A stretch of DNA of 64,000 nucleotides from assembly GCF_022539505.1 (NCBI RefSeq), contig NC_061513.1:175676017-175740016 (forward strand). Direction: 5' to 3'. Under the pieces are notes generated by a model, which was not told where the DNA came from, did not search any database, and saw only the letters and a program-made list of their open reading frames with translations. The stretch's first letter is position 1. Each line of letters opens with the position of its first letter. This document shows, piece after piece, positions 35,101 through 46,243 of this stretch. Source of the DNA: Lolium rigidum. Lineage: Eukaryota; Streptophyta; Magnoliopsida; Poales; Poaceae. The position numbers and the translations under genes were made by a program.

Positions 35101-38100
35101 CACATAAGAGATGTATTTGTGCTTACAATTTGGGGCATGAATCTGCCCCTTGATACAGAGAGTCTACTACTGTAACGGGCGGTCTACAGTTTTCATAATC
35201 TTTACGAGGTTAGGCTTGAACCATTGTGTAAATAATAGCACTTATGAAATAAGCCAAGGACATTATATAGGTTTCTACATTTTTATGTGTAAATTCAATC
35301 GTATCTAGCCCAATCATAGCCCATTAGCTTGCATATATACTAGATTTCTACCATGCATTATTTTCTCTTTATATATTTATATTTCGTGTTGGCTTTGTCA
35401 ATTAGCTTGCAACAGGTATTGTACAATGGGTGTTTTACTTTTGTACTCACTGTGCACTTGCTGCTGGAGACCTTACGTGAGGGTGTCGTGCTGGAAGCGT
35501 TTGGTGTTGCGGCCATGTGTATTCCGGTGGCAATGTCAAGGCATCTCACCGCATCCAGACAACAACCTTGAGCCATAATAAGATCACTAGCATCATATCT
35601 ACTATATTATTGCTATAAAATCAAATTATTCATGTAAATGTTCCCATATATCCTGGCACATGTAACGCTGCCATTAAATTATGTTAGCTTCAAATAAATT
35701 TGATGCTGATGTGATATATGTCCGAGTTGCCCTTCTCAAGTTCTCATGATATTATAGTATATACCTATAAGGTTGATTTTGTTAGTTTTATTATTTCTGG
35801 ACCATGATCGTGGATTTTAGATTGCTAATAAGGCAATTGTTCCATTTTGCACCGTTGTATTGGGAGTTGGAAGGAATTGCATATGATACTACATACATGT
35901 GCGGTCTAACTGACGTGGATTTCGCTGTTCTCATGATCCGCTAGATGTCGCCACCACTAGCTGGACATCTGGACATGAGCATATTTGTTGTCTTCAAATA
36001 CGGCTAAATGTAAGCAAAACTATCAACCTTTAGTTCTTGAAGTAACAATCCGGAACAGTGCTCATGGTTCTTACATTTACTATCCAAGGCTGTAGTGTAT
36101 ATCGGCAGCGACACTATTTATAGATTATTTTGATCAGACAGCTAGGGAAAAAAGGTAATCTACTTATGCACACAATAATTTACTTTACACAAGATAATTT
36201 CCAGAGCACATCAAAATTGGGCTATGCATGTGACCAATCCATCTCAGTGTGCTGTTTTGTGTATTCTAGATGTATTGCTACAATATTCAAGATGAGGTTA
36301 CCGACTGACCACAGAAAAAGAGACGAGTTTGTTCTATTCAAGTTTTTTGTGCATTCTATTTTGGTGAAACAGTTACTAGAAGAACCTCGTGTTCCTAAAA
36401 CTAAAGAATATTGTTGCGGCAGATTCCGTAACTACTTGACTTGGTTTTCTGTTCACAGTTATTTACCTTGGTGCTAACATTCACAACGGCCTTATATTCG
36501 ATGAAATACGACAAAGAGCCGAGGGGCAGGTTCAATGCCCACTTCCATTTAGTGAAGCACAGGTGCTAGATGCTCTCTGCTTTGTTTTTTCCATATATTT
36601 ATGATCACCCATGTATTGTTGGTTCTTCGATTTCCTTATTAGGTAAGATATTGTCGTGAGTGCATACATTAACTTAGAACATTATGTTCAAGCTTAGCAC
36701 CTGCGAATTTAGCCATGTTATCAACATTATTTGATCTAATTTTATTGCTTTTCTCTAGCATAAATGATAATCCGCCACTTAGACACTTTACTACTTTTTC
36801 GTCATATTTTGCATGCTTTCCTTATACCCAAGTGAGACTAGCTTGCGGACTCTTCTTTTCCTATACTTGCACTCCATTGATATTTTGTTATTATGAATTT
36901 TATATTGGTAGACAAATTATTTAGTTATTAAATTTGATGTAGGCTACTTTTTAGCATAAAAATTAATATATCATCAGCATAAGTTCATATATTTGTTACT
37001 TGCTTTTCTTCTAAATCCTAATGTTTATGCGGTGACCGTAATCTGCTCTTGTTTGCGCGCTATAGTTGTGGTTTTTTAATCTATTCAGAGAGATTGTTCG
37101 TGGATTTTTTTGTGTACGCTTAAATCCCGTAAGAGGTGGTTTGATCCCACCAAGATTCTTTAGTTCTCGGAACTACCACGCCAAAATTCAACAGCATGGA
37201 CATTTCAAATATCGTAGAATGAACAACTGGATTCTTTATGGGAATTTGATATAAAGCCCCAGTAGTGTTGTACAGCAATAGTTGGATATAATAGTTTCAT
37301 TCAAATTTCAGCATCGTCTTCCTTGCTTGGGTTAGCCATTTTTAACAGTGGTGAAGAAATAACTATCAACTAACTGCATGCATTACAATGTCTCTCTTCA
37401 CATTAGTTGTGTAGAAAACATATTAATGTTTGTGCATGATGCGTCCTTAGAGAAGATAGCAGCAGTTATTTCAAATGTATGCGTAATTAGTGACGATGAA
37501 GCAGTATAACTTCAATTCTTAATTGCATGGCCACTATTTTCTTAGTCGATGCCATGTAGCTTCATTGTTCAATACAGATGGTATGGCATGCCATGAACTG
37601 CCCAAGTTCCAGTAGTTGAATAGTTTGAATATTTCGTTAACCTAAAAATTATTGGCATTCACACTTAGATAAATGTCCACAGGTTGTCTGTAAGGAGATC
37701 ATTCTATTTGTATGTTTGTAATGAGATCTAAGAAGTGAAGATGTAGTTGAATAATTTATAAGAACATAACAGATTCAGCTCTCAAAAGTTTACATATGAT
37801 AAGTACACTAGGTTGATGATTCAATGATGGTACATCTACTTGCTCAGTAAAGTGGACGTAGGACTGACAAGCGAAGAACGAAAATAGTGTCGGCGAGATG
37901 AACCCGGTATGCCACCAGTACATTGTAACGCCAAGGTACATGTGTGCAGCTTTAATGTGTTTTGAACATGAATTAGTCTTCTACTTGTGTTGTCTCGATT
38001 CCCAATTGACTATTGATTAATTTATCTTTTTATTTGCAGCGGTGTTAACTGTTGGTGATACAAGCTCTAATTAGATTTACATTTTTTTTTGTTCTGTGAC

Positions 38101-38319
38101 TTCTAAAGACCATGCCGTGACAATGCATTGCCTATGTATGATTATCTTAGCGTTTGTTCCTTGCTTTTGTTTTTCTCGGTAGAATCAACAAATTTTAGTT
38201 GCTCTCTGTTTGTAATTTAGCGTGGTTTTCTACATTGTAAAATGTAAGAAGATTTATTATCATTTTCCAACGGAACGAGTCTCACGGGATCGTGCGCCAA
38301 GGCGCACATCAAAATCTAG
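29179..38319 (+). mobile_element. Downstream Helitron-like unit
   Basis: It begins with the same TCTAAAGGTATAA start and runs to the confirmed CTAG end. Its first 1.1 kb parallels the start of the upstream unit: TTTGGGCTCCACC occurs in both (about 24339 and 29368), then a C/T-rich coding-like stretch, a GGTTNAGGTGA junction (near 24742 and 29930) and a GCAGGTC acceptor-like site (near 25502 and 30246). From 30700 to 38280 it is AT-rich. Fragments at 34690-34830 and 36460-36590 look exon-like but match no protein I recognise. Confidence 0.55.
38292..38319 (+). other. Helitron 3' terminus: hairpin plus CTAG
   Basis: GTGCGCC at 38292-38298 pairs with GGCGCAC at 38301-38307, followed by ATCAAAAT and CTAG. 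In Helitrons this hairpin acts as the rolling-circle stop signal. Confidence 0.85.
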
Positions 38320-38372
38320 TGTACAATGGTAGGTAATGCACGCCTTCTCTTCTCTTAGCAGTCCACGTCATC

Positions 38373-38412
38373 ATTTAATCAATAAAGCGCTGCTTCTGTC
38401 CAAAAAAAAAAA
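38373..38412 (+). mobile_element. Tiny retroposed fragment with poly(A) and target-site duplication
   Basis: Forty bases ending in a 12-A run (its last A shared with the repeat) are flanked by the 16-bp direct repeat AGCAGTCCACGTCATC at 38357-38372 and 38413-38428. The fragment contains AATAAA. It looks like an extremely 5'-truncated LINE-type insertion inside the split TIR element. Confidence 0.8.
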
Positions 38413-38705
38413 AGCAGTCCACGTCATCTGCAGAAGACACTAAATATAAGTGGTACAATATATTATCTCTTATTACCATTTCTAGTAATAATTAAGAATT
38501 AATTAAATTTAGAAGGAAATTTGGTTGCTAAGGAATGATAAATGGTACAATGGAGAAAATAGCCTTCCCTTATTTTATAGGGGATCATCTCTTAATTAAG
38601 AGAAGGCAGTCTTCTCTTTCTTCAATCTCTCTCCTTGAACGAAGCAAAAAATCTAACGTGGCATCCGTAAGAGAAGGCTAACGTCACCTCATTGTACATG
38701 CCCTC

Positions 38706-40045
38706 GCCAACTTGTCTAAAAAATCATCATCTTCCTTATATATCAGTCAGGGCAACACGTTGTAATGAAAAAAATAGGAGATCGTTCACAAGATAATAAC
38801 AAGTAACACTAAGATAGTGGAATAAGGTATGCCTCATGAGCGGTCGAGCAGCTGTTTATACTTCAGATTTTCTTATCTAGCTGCTCAACATGCTGGATTC
38901 TGTGTTCTTTTAGGATATCATGTGTTCTTTTAGGAGATCATGTGTTCTTTTAGCTCATTTCTGACAGGTATTTCTCATGAATGAGTGGCATGCATATCGA
39001 CTTCATATTGAAATCCAATTGTCAGTATGAATGAGACCAATAAAGTTTGTACAGCGCTTTTTTCCAGATAAAGAGTTAAAACTTTTTGTATGCAATTTTG
39101 GTCTCCATTTGTTTAGATAAAAAGACCACCAAAATTGTTTGAACATAAAATAACAAAATACAAGATTTCAAGTTATTTCGAATTATGGGGTTCCTCCAAA
39201 AGTGAGAATCCCTGCGTCTGCATGTGCTGCTATTTGCGGCACGCACACGGTATCTCTATCTCTATCTATATCTCTATCTCTATCTCTACCATCTAAAAAG
39301 GAAGAACTTCCTCTGTTTTCTCCGGTCGAAGGTTTCGTCCTACATATTTTTAATATGATGATTCTGCCCTCCCATTTTGCCTCAAACAATTCATCACTGC
39401 ACCATCAATCCAGGACAACAGGAAAGGAAACTCCATTATTTCTGCATCATTCCAGGACAACAGGAAAAGGAACTCCATTAACGCACCATTATATCTGCAT
39501 CTCTACCGTACCATCATTCCAGGACAACAAGGAAAAAGAAACTCCACAGCATGATCACCGCACCATTATTTCAGCATCTCTACCGCACCATCATTTCAGC
39601 ATCTCTACGTACCGCACCATCATTTGATGGAAACTACACACAATTTCAGGGCAATAACAAAGGAAACCGCAGCATTACAGAAACAAAGGAAACTCCATGG
39701 CCTGATCTTGCACCATCACAGAACAAAGGAAACTCCATCATGTCCTGATCAACCATATGGGTACTTTCCTGAAATAATAGAATCCCTTCAGATTGGTACA
39801 TATAAAGGGTACCCTCAACCATTCTTATGCGAGAGATCACCTGGAATCATCAGGGAGAGTGCCATTGTTATGCGAGAGATCACCTGGAATCATCAACCAC
39901 ACCTCTAAGTTGTCTCCCCTTCATTTGAAAATCTACAGTAATTCGAAAAGTTCATTTGTGAGAATACATGTTGTTTCATGCGTTTCCTAATAGTATTTCT
40001 TATTTGTATGTATTGCTATAATCATGCAGACCATTAAGTAGAGTT
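38706..40045. other. AT-rich spacer with short tandem repeats
   Basis: No gene recognised. It holds a 20-bp period repeat at 38901-38953 (TGTGTTCTTTTAGGA...), a TCTATC microsatellite at about 39249-39290, several imperfect copies of CCAGGACAACAGGAAA with ACTCCA between 39410 and 39550, and a 28-bp direct duplication at 39826-39853 and 39869-39896. Confidence 0.6.
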
Positions 40046-41133
40046 TGAAACGATCGTATGCCGCACCTAGAGGGGGGGTGAATAGGTGCTAACCAATTTT
40101 TAGTTCGTTTTCAATTTAGGCTTGACACAAAGGTAAATTCTCTAGATATGCAACTAAGTGAATTTACCTATATGACAAGGTTATCAACTAAGCAAGATAT
40201 AGCTACGCAATATATAGGAGATAGAACAGGATAGAGGTAACCGAGAGTGGAGCACGCGATGACACGGAGATGATTCCCGTAGTTCCCTTCATTTGCAAGA
40301 AGGTACGTCTACGTTTGGAGGAGTGTGGTTGCTACGAAAGCCAAACCAACAGCCACGAAGGCTTCACTCAGATCTCCTATGAGCAACGCCACGAAGGCCT
40401 ATTCCACTTCCACTAAGGGATTTCCTCGAGGCGGAAACCGGGCCTTTACAAGGTTCTTGGGGCACACATCCACAACCAAATTGGAGGCTCCCAAATATGT
40501 AACAACACAACAATCAACAACAATACATCAACAACAATCAACTAGGGATCCAAAGAGGAACACTAGCAAGGGGGCCCTCAAGCATATGAGGGGGAAATAA
40601 AAACGCTTCGGTGAGGATGTAGATCGGGGTCTTCTCCTTCGATTCTCCAAAGCACAAGTGATTTGGGTGGTTGAGGGAGGAGATCTGGCTATTTTGGTGT
40701 TCTTGGTGGCTCAGCAATGGTGGATGAAGTTCTTAGGGTTTGAGCAACATTCCAAGGTAGGTGAAGGGGGTATTTATACCACACCAACTTTTCTGCCCGT
40801 TGGAGGTGAATCGCCGGCAGTGCCGGCCTTGAGACGCCGGCAGTGCCGGCCACTTTTCTGAATCAGCAGGTCGACAGTCAGGCCAGCGGCTGCCGGGCCG
40901 GAAGCGCCGACAATGCCGGGCGCACTACACGGCGGTGCCGGCCCGGTGTTGCTGGCGGTGCCGGCCGGAGCCGAGCTTCGAGCTTCTTCCTTTTTCTTTT
41001 CTTCCTTTTTGAGTGGGTCGAGATTTTCCCGTGGTATCTTTTCCATATTTGTAATCCACTTAGCACACGGTTAAATTGTCACCGGTGTTGTTAATAAACA
41101 CACAAAACTCAGAGATCATGAAATGTTCTTTCA
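40046..41133 (-). repeat. 3' LTR of a retroelement (1.09 kb)
   Basis: On the minus strand the LTR starts TGAAAGAACATTTC at 41133 and ends CGATCGTTTCA at 40046, with TGAAA/TTTCA as short inverted ends. It is preceded by the purine run AAAAAGGGGGAGA (41136-41150), a good polypurine tract. It contains CGGCAGTGCCGG-type palindromes at 40812-40975. No second LTR is in view. Confidence 0.7.
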
Positions 41134-41821
41134 ATCTCCCCCTTTTTGGTGTTTGATGACAATACCGGGATTTTGAAAAGTATAGAGCAAGAATATCATT
41201 GTGTTTGACATAAGAGAGAAACTCCCCCTAGATGTGTGCAAGCGAGAAATTTAGTGCAAGAATATATATGCACACATTAGGTCTAGAGCAACTTCAACTT
41301 TCAAGGTAGAAAGCACAATGCTCATAAGACATATATGACATATAATGTATGGAAAAAGATAAAAGTTGAGATGTTAAGATCATACCCTTTCATACTGACA
41401 TCCTCAACATTTCAAGACAATAGTCTCAATTTCATGAACAAGAGTCCCATAATCATATCAATTATCAATTTGAGATAAATCCATAGACAATTTGAGATAT
41501 ATAAGATGATCATATCAATTCATGACAATACTCTCAACCATATAGAATACCGAAAACCATAGCAATAGTTCACTCACTAAAAGGTCTTGCCCACCACACA
41601 TAGAACAGAGTTTTAAACAACATAAAACACATGATAAGGTTCAACATAATCATAGAAGATAAACGGGGGACACAAGCTTTAACGGAATGATAAAAAGCAA
41701 ATGCTTGTGCCCTCAAACCCTAGCAAATCCCGTGCAAGTCCTACTAGACCTTCTTCTCCCCCTTTGGCATCAAGACACCAAAAAGGAGAAAAGAAGTGAT
41801 GCTACATCGTCCCATGAAAGT

Positions 41822-43297
41822 TCACTCATCCTCGGAGGATTCCTCCGTCTCTTCATCGTCTTCAGACTCGGCGGGCTCAACTTCATCACTAGTGGGGCGC
41901 CGACGGCGAGAAGGACCGGGAAGCCCAAGCTGTTCAAACTCAGTCACATTGCCATGCTTAGAGAGCCATTCTTCTTCAGGAGTGATGATCTCCTCAGATC
42001 CACTCTCAACAGGAATATCCAACTTGCACATGATGAGCTTTGTGTTCCTCATGTCCATTTTCCTCTCCCTATGAGCTTGATACTGACGCCTGTTGATGTC
42101 AGACTTAAGACAGAACATCTTGGCCAACTTGGCCTCTATGCGAGCAACCCAACCATTGTCAGCAGGAGGAGCATACTCCATATCAGAGTCTTCTTCAGCA
42201 GAATCCTCAACATTGGGAAGACGAGGAGGATTAGTATGAGTCTTGACCTTGAGATCCTTGGCCTTGTGAGGTAGAAGAATAACCTCATCAGAGAGTTTGC
42301 CATATCCAGCATTGTCCCAACGAGAGCATATGAAGAACATTAAGTAGGGAGCAAATACAGGAGCCTTGCGAGCTATAATGCATGCCCAAAACTCATTCCA
42401 CAGAAAGTCCATCACATCAAGCTGAAGACCAGTGTCACGGTGCTGGTGAGAGAGATATAACAAGTTTCCAAGGTACCCATAGATCTGATCAACGCAGCCA
42501 ACCTTGGGATTAAGGACCTCTCGGTAAATGCGGAGAAGGATGTCATACACCGGGCGAAGGAATTTCTGAGATCCATATACCACTTCTCCTTCAAGATAAA
42601 GATCAGCAAGGAGAGTCTTCTCAATGGGCTTGGGAGTGTTGTGAGCTCTAAAAAATCCGTCTTCATTGCCAGAGAGCACCGGATAACCAAGACATGCTGC
42701 AAATTGGTCCCAAGTGCCATGTAACATGCAACCCTCTGTCATCCATGTCATAGTCTTGGCATCATCATTGTCAACATAGACTGTGGCAAAGAATTGCCCA
42801 ATCACATCCACACAGTAAGGATGTTGAAACTTCATCAGTGGAAGAAGACCAAACTGCTCACAAATCTCTCGAGCTTCTGCAAAGTATTGGGCGTGTCTAT
42901 CCATGTGAGCAAAGTTGATGTGATGCATAGGAGCAACTTTATAGGTGGCATTAGCATAGAGATCATCAAAAATCTTCTCTTTATACTTAGTCCAGAACTG
43001 CGCAGAGCAATTGTCGGCCTTGGGAGAGGTGTAGATGTTGGTCTGACGCAGCCGATCATACTCATGATCCGGCCACTTCCCAATAGGCAAGCCTCTCAGC
43101 TTCCGGATGAGGTTAGCTCGAGGTTCAGCCGGAGCCATGTTCTTCTCCCGACGAGATGACTTCTTCACAGGTAGGATTTCAGCTTCAAAGTCATTAGGTA
43201 TCGCCCGTTTGCCCGAGCTAGAGCGATGAGAACCACCTGCACCTGTGAAAGCAATGGGTAGAAGGAGCATATGATAAGTTACACTAAAACAAAGCAA
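41822..43297 (-). CDS. Retroelement-associated protein (putative plant transposon protein family)
   Basis: A clean 491-codon frame lies on the minus strand, upstream of the polypurine tract and 3' LTR. A later in-frame methionine at 43137 (MAPAEPRANLIRKLRG) is a possible true start. The core (RKLRGLPIGKWPDHEYDRLR, CEQFGLLPLMKFQHPYC, FFATVYVDNDDAKTMTWMTE, HGTWDQFAACLGYP) resembles the family labelled putative plant transposon protein in grass elements. The C-terminal 90 residues are strongly acidic. There is no RT, integrase or protease nearby, so the element is non-autonomous or truncated. The molecular role is unknown. The intact frame suggests recent activity or selection. Confidence 0.65.
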   Translation of the reverse strand: MLCFSVTYHMLLLPIAFTGAGGSHRSSSGKRAIPNDFEAEILPVKKSSRREKNMAPAEPRANLIRKLRGLPIGKWPDHEYDRLRQTNIYTSPKADNCSAQFWTKYKEKIFDDLYANATYKVAPMHHINFAHMDRHAQYFAEAREICEQFGLLPLMKFQHPYCVDVIGQFFATVYVDNDDAKTMTWMTEGCMLHGTWDQFAACLGYPVLSGNEDGFFRAHNTPKPIEKTLLADLYLEGEVVYGSQKFLRPVYDILLRIYREVLNPKVGCVDQIYGYLGNLLYLSHQHRDTGLQLDVMDFLWNEFWACIIARKAPVFAPYLMFFICSRWDNAGYGKLSDEVILLPHKAKDLKVKTHTNPPRLPNVEDSAEEDSDMEYAPPADNGWVARIEAKLAKMFCLKSDINRRQYQAHRERKMDMRNTKLIMCKLDIPVESGSEEIITPEEEWLSKHGNVTEFEQLGLPGPSRRRRPTSDEVEPAESEDDEETEESSEDE

Positions 43298-43915
43298 ACA
43301 TGATAATCAAAGCATGGTGAATGAAATGTTCAAGATACAAGAGAAGAAGCTAAAAGTGATCTGGAAACAGCTACACCGGCAGTGCCGAGGTGGTATGGGC
43401 GGCAGTGCCGGTCAAAACGAAAAACCACCAGATCTGCTCTAGACTCAACCATTGTTCCTCAAATTTTCTCAGCACAATGCACAATATCATTCACCTCTAT
43501 GGCAAAACTTACGGAGAGATTCATCCATCCTTCTTTCTTCTAGAGAGGTCTACCCATTCTAGAGAGGGAGAGATAGGAGAGGAAGCTAACCGGAGGAGGA
43601 AGCCATGGAGGAGGGAGGCACTGCCCGGATCCAGCCGACCAGAGGAGGAGGGAGGGCCCGGGGCGGCGGCCGGAGGGCGAGTGCGACGGCGGCGGCGGGC
43701 CGGGGTCGGGTGGGAGAAGAGGAACGCACGGTGGGGGAGAAAGAGGCAGTTGCCCTAACTCCCCCTGCGGGCCCTCAACATATCCCACGCCAACAGCGGT
43801 AGTGCCGCCCAGCCGAGGCCGGCAGTGCCGGTGTGAAGGCACCGGCAGTGCCGCCGAAACAGCCCACAGCCCAAAAACCCTCGAAAAAATTGCAGAGTTT
43901 TAGTGTATGGAGATA
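43298..43915 (-). other. 5' flank of the retroelement ORF, truncated at the CACTA end
   Basis: It holds repeated CGGCAGTGCCGG motifs (about 43377-43413 and 43800-43857) and a GC-rich stretch. The 5' LTR expected here was not found before the CACTA element begins. Beside the boundary, TAGTGTAT and ATACACTA form an 8-bp inverted repeat (43901-43920). Confidence 0.5.
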
Positions 43916-44439
43916 CACTACAAGAAAAGTTCTGATAGACAACGTCCCAAAATCGTCCGCTAAGGAGTATTTTTCGTCGCCTATGGGCCTAACCCGACGA
44001 TATGGGTTCTGTTGTCGAAATTGCGTCAGGCAAAGTCCTACGACGATTTTTCGGTCCGTCGCGCTTGGGCGCCCTTCCGCCACGGAAAATCGGACCATTG
44101 CAGAAATGTTTCCGGGAGCCCGTTGACTGCTGACGTCATGCAAACTGACACGTGGCAGACGCCGTTAACTGGCAGTTAACGGCGTTAACCGGCTGAAACC
44201 CCGTGGTAGATGGTAGGCCCACACGAGGCTCGCCACGTCTTAAGCGGGCCGGCCCATTAAGATTGCGGGCCGGGACAGTCGACTTAGTTTGACCGGTCAA
44301 CTATATAGTCGGGTCGGTCCATTAGTTACGTGGGTCGGGCCTAACCTCTAAGGTTGACTGGTCAAAACTAAAATGGGTCGACCCACTAAGCATGTGGGCC
44401 GGGCCGAAAGCACTCGTTTGACCGGTCAACAGGGAAAAG

Positions 44440-45190
44440 GGCCGGCCCACCAGACATGCGGGACCCACTTTCCTGTTATCGGGCCGGCCCATTTACCAAG
44501 TGGGGTCCACCTTAAATCAAGTGGGCTGGCCCAAAAAATTATTGGGCCGGCCCAATTAGCATGTGGGTCCCACTTTCCTGCTATCGGGCCGGCCCATTTT
44601 GTACGTGGGGTCCACAATAGATCAAATGGGCTGGCCCAACAACCCAGTGGGCCGGGCCAAAAACACAAGTGGGTCCCACATTCCTATTAAAGGGCCGGCC
44701 CATTTAGTATGTGGGGTCCACCATATAGCAAGTGGGCCGGCCCAACAAGATAGTGGGCCGGGCCAAAAACGCAAGTGGGTCCCACTTTCATGTTAAAGGG
44801 CCGGCCCATTTAGTATGTGGGGTCCACCATATAGCAAGTGGGCTGGCCCAACAAGAAAGTGGGCGGGCCAAAAACACGAGTGGGTCCCACTTTCCTGTTA
44901 AAGGGCCGGCCCATTTAGTATGTGGGGTCCACCATATAGCAAGTGGGCCGGCCCAACAAGATAGTGGGCCGGGCCAAAACACAGGTGGGTCGCACTTGCC
45001 TGTTAAAGGACATGCCCGCTTAGTATGTGGGGTCCACCATATAGCAAGTGGGCTGGCCCAACAAGATAGTGGGCCGACCCAATAAGCAGGTGGGCCCACT
45101 ATCGTGTTAATGGGCCGGCCCAATAAGTAAGTGAGCCGGCCCAAAATGAAAGTGGGTCCCACACTACTGTTAATGGGTCGGCCCAATCTG
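44440..45190. repeat. ~105-bp tandem repeats rich in GGGCCGGCCC inside the CACTA element
   Basis: GGGGTCCAC recurs at 44502, 44607, 44713, 44819, 44923 and 45029, so the period is about 105 bp. Each unit carries GGGCCGGCCCA-type palindromes and GTGGGTCCCAC. Open frames here are repeat artefacts. Subterminal repeats of CACTA elements usually bind the transposase. Confidence 0.85.
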
Positions 45191-45342
45191 TTATAGGGCC
45201 CTGGTTGTTTGACTAGTCAACTTGCATTAAATTTCATGAGTCTAAAATCTGATATCAATGATACACACAATTACATACACAAATAAAATAACTAGGAAAA
45301 TTACAAGGCAATTAATGTGCCCAAATAAAAAAATACATAGAA

Positions 45343-46080
45343 TCATTGAGGACTTCTATTAGCATCATCAATAACACGTTGACATTTGGCGATCGCCTTG
45401 ATTGAATCTTGTGTACTCTTGGTCAACATATCAGCTACGGACCTTAAAGCGGCAATACCATGTCTTTTATAAAGTACAGCCTTGAGATATTTACTGTTTG
45501 ATGAAAGGAATGGTCTAGGTTGACGGCTATGAGAGGATGCATCAGAAGAAAGATCAGAACTTTTTATGGGCCTCTCTTCTAATGAAGATTGCTTCATCAG
45601 AACTGCATTCTGATAATAATGCGAAAAGAGTTAAACGATGAACTATGCAAACATGTATTAAGCATTGTTGATATGAGATAGTCACAAGTACTAAGCGCAG
45701 ACTTACATTATATCGTTGCATAGGCTCACCCCGGAACCTTTTGGCGCTCTATCTTCTACTAAGGACTTCTTCATTACAACTGCATTCTAGTAATATTGCA
45801 AACATAGTTACAACAGTGAACTATTCAAACATTTATTATGCAATGTAGATATAAGATAATAACAAGTTGCATAAATAAGACAATGTATGGAACTTGTACT
45901 AAGCAGACTTACATCATAATGTTGCACAGGCTCGCTTTGGCGACTATCTTCTAATGATGACTACTTCACTAAAAATGCATTCTGGTAATATTGCAAAAAT
46001 AGTTACAACAATTAACTATTCAAATATGTATTACGCAATGTAGAGATCAGATAACAGCATGTAGCAGAACATGCGGCTCA
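45343..46080 (-). repeat. Three diverged copies of a ~180-190-bp unit, with an 84-codon ORF in the first
   Basis: The segment TCTTCTAATGA...GCATTCT, followed by an AT-rich stretch with ATGTATTAcGCAATGTAGAT, occurs at about 45570-45690, 45750-45860 and 45945-46050. The first copy overlaps a minus-strand ORF (45597-45343) ending in SIKAIAKCQRVIDDANRSPQ. The layout, short coding-like piece then intron-like piece, suggests repeated duplication of an exon with its intron. No family is recognised. Confidence 0.5.
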
Positions 46081-46143
46081 GTTGCGGGTCCTTCTCTTGC
46101 GTGCACTAGTCGTGAGTCGACATGCACGTCATTTTAGGTTCAG

Positions 46144-46243
46144 NNNNNNNNNNNNNNNNNNNNNNNNNNNNNNNNNNNNNNNNNNNNNNNNNNNNNNNNN
46201 NNNNNNNNNNNNNNNNNNNNNNNNNNNNNNNNNNNNNNNNNNN
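46144..46243. other. Assembly gap (100 N)
   Basis: Exactly 100 N. A round number usually marks a gap of unknown size. More of the CACTA tandem repeats may be missing here. Confidence 0.95.

Larger units (their letters stand above)
24133..38319 (+). mobile_element. Helitron-like insertion, 14.2 kb
   Basis: The left end starts TCTAAAGGTATAA directly after an A (24132). The right end is CTAG (38316-38319) directly before a T (38320), with the hairpin GTGCGCC/GGCGCAC at 38292-38307 eight bases upstream of the CTAG. This is the Helitron layout: A|TC...hairpin...CTAG|T with no duplication. The empty site restores a terminal repeat of the split TIR element. No Rep/helicase was seen, so it is non-autonomous. 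Long parts are AT-rich with no open frame over about 120 codons. Confidence 0.85.
24126..38705. mobile_element. Small TIR element (about 390 bp) split by the Helitron-like insertion
   Basis: The terminal repeat GAGGGCATGTACAATG appears complete and inverted at 38690-38705. Its partner is divided: GAGGGCA at 24126-24132 and TGTACAATG at 38320-38328. Joining the two pieces restores a perfect 16-bp inverted repeat around a 393-bp element. No target-site duplication was found, and the superfamily is not assigned. A 40-bp retroposed fragment lies inside it. Confidence 0.8.

Noticed and set aside
44373..45186. Frames of 80-130 codons with repeated GPAHLVCGVHHIASG
   Set aside because: Products of the 105-bp CACTA repeats on both strands.
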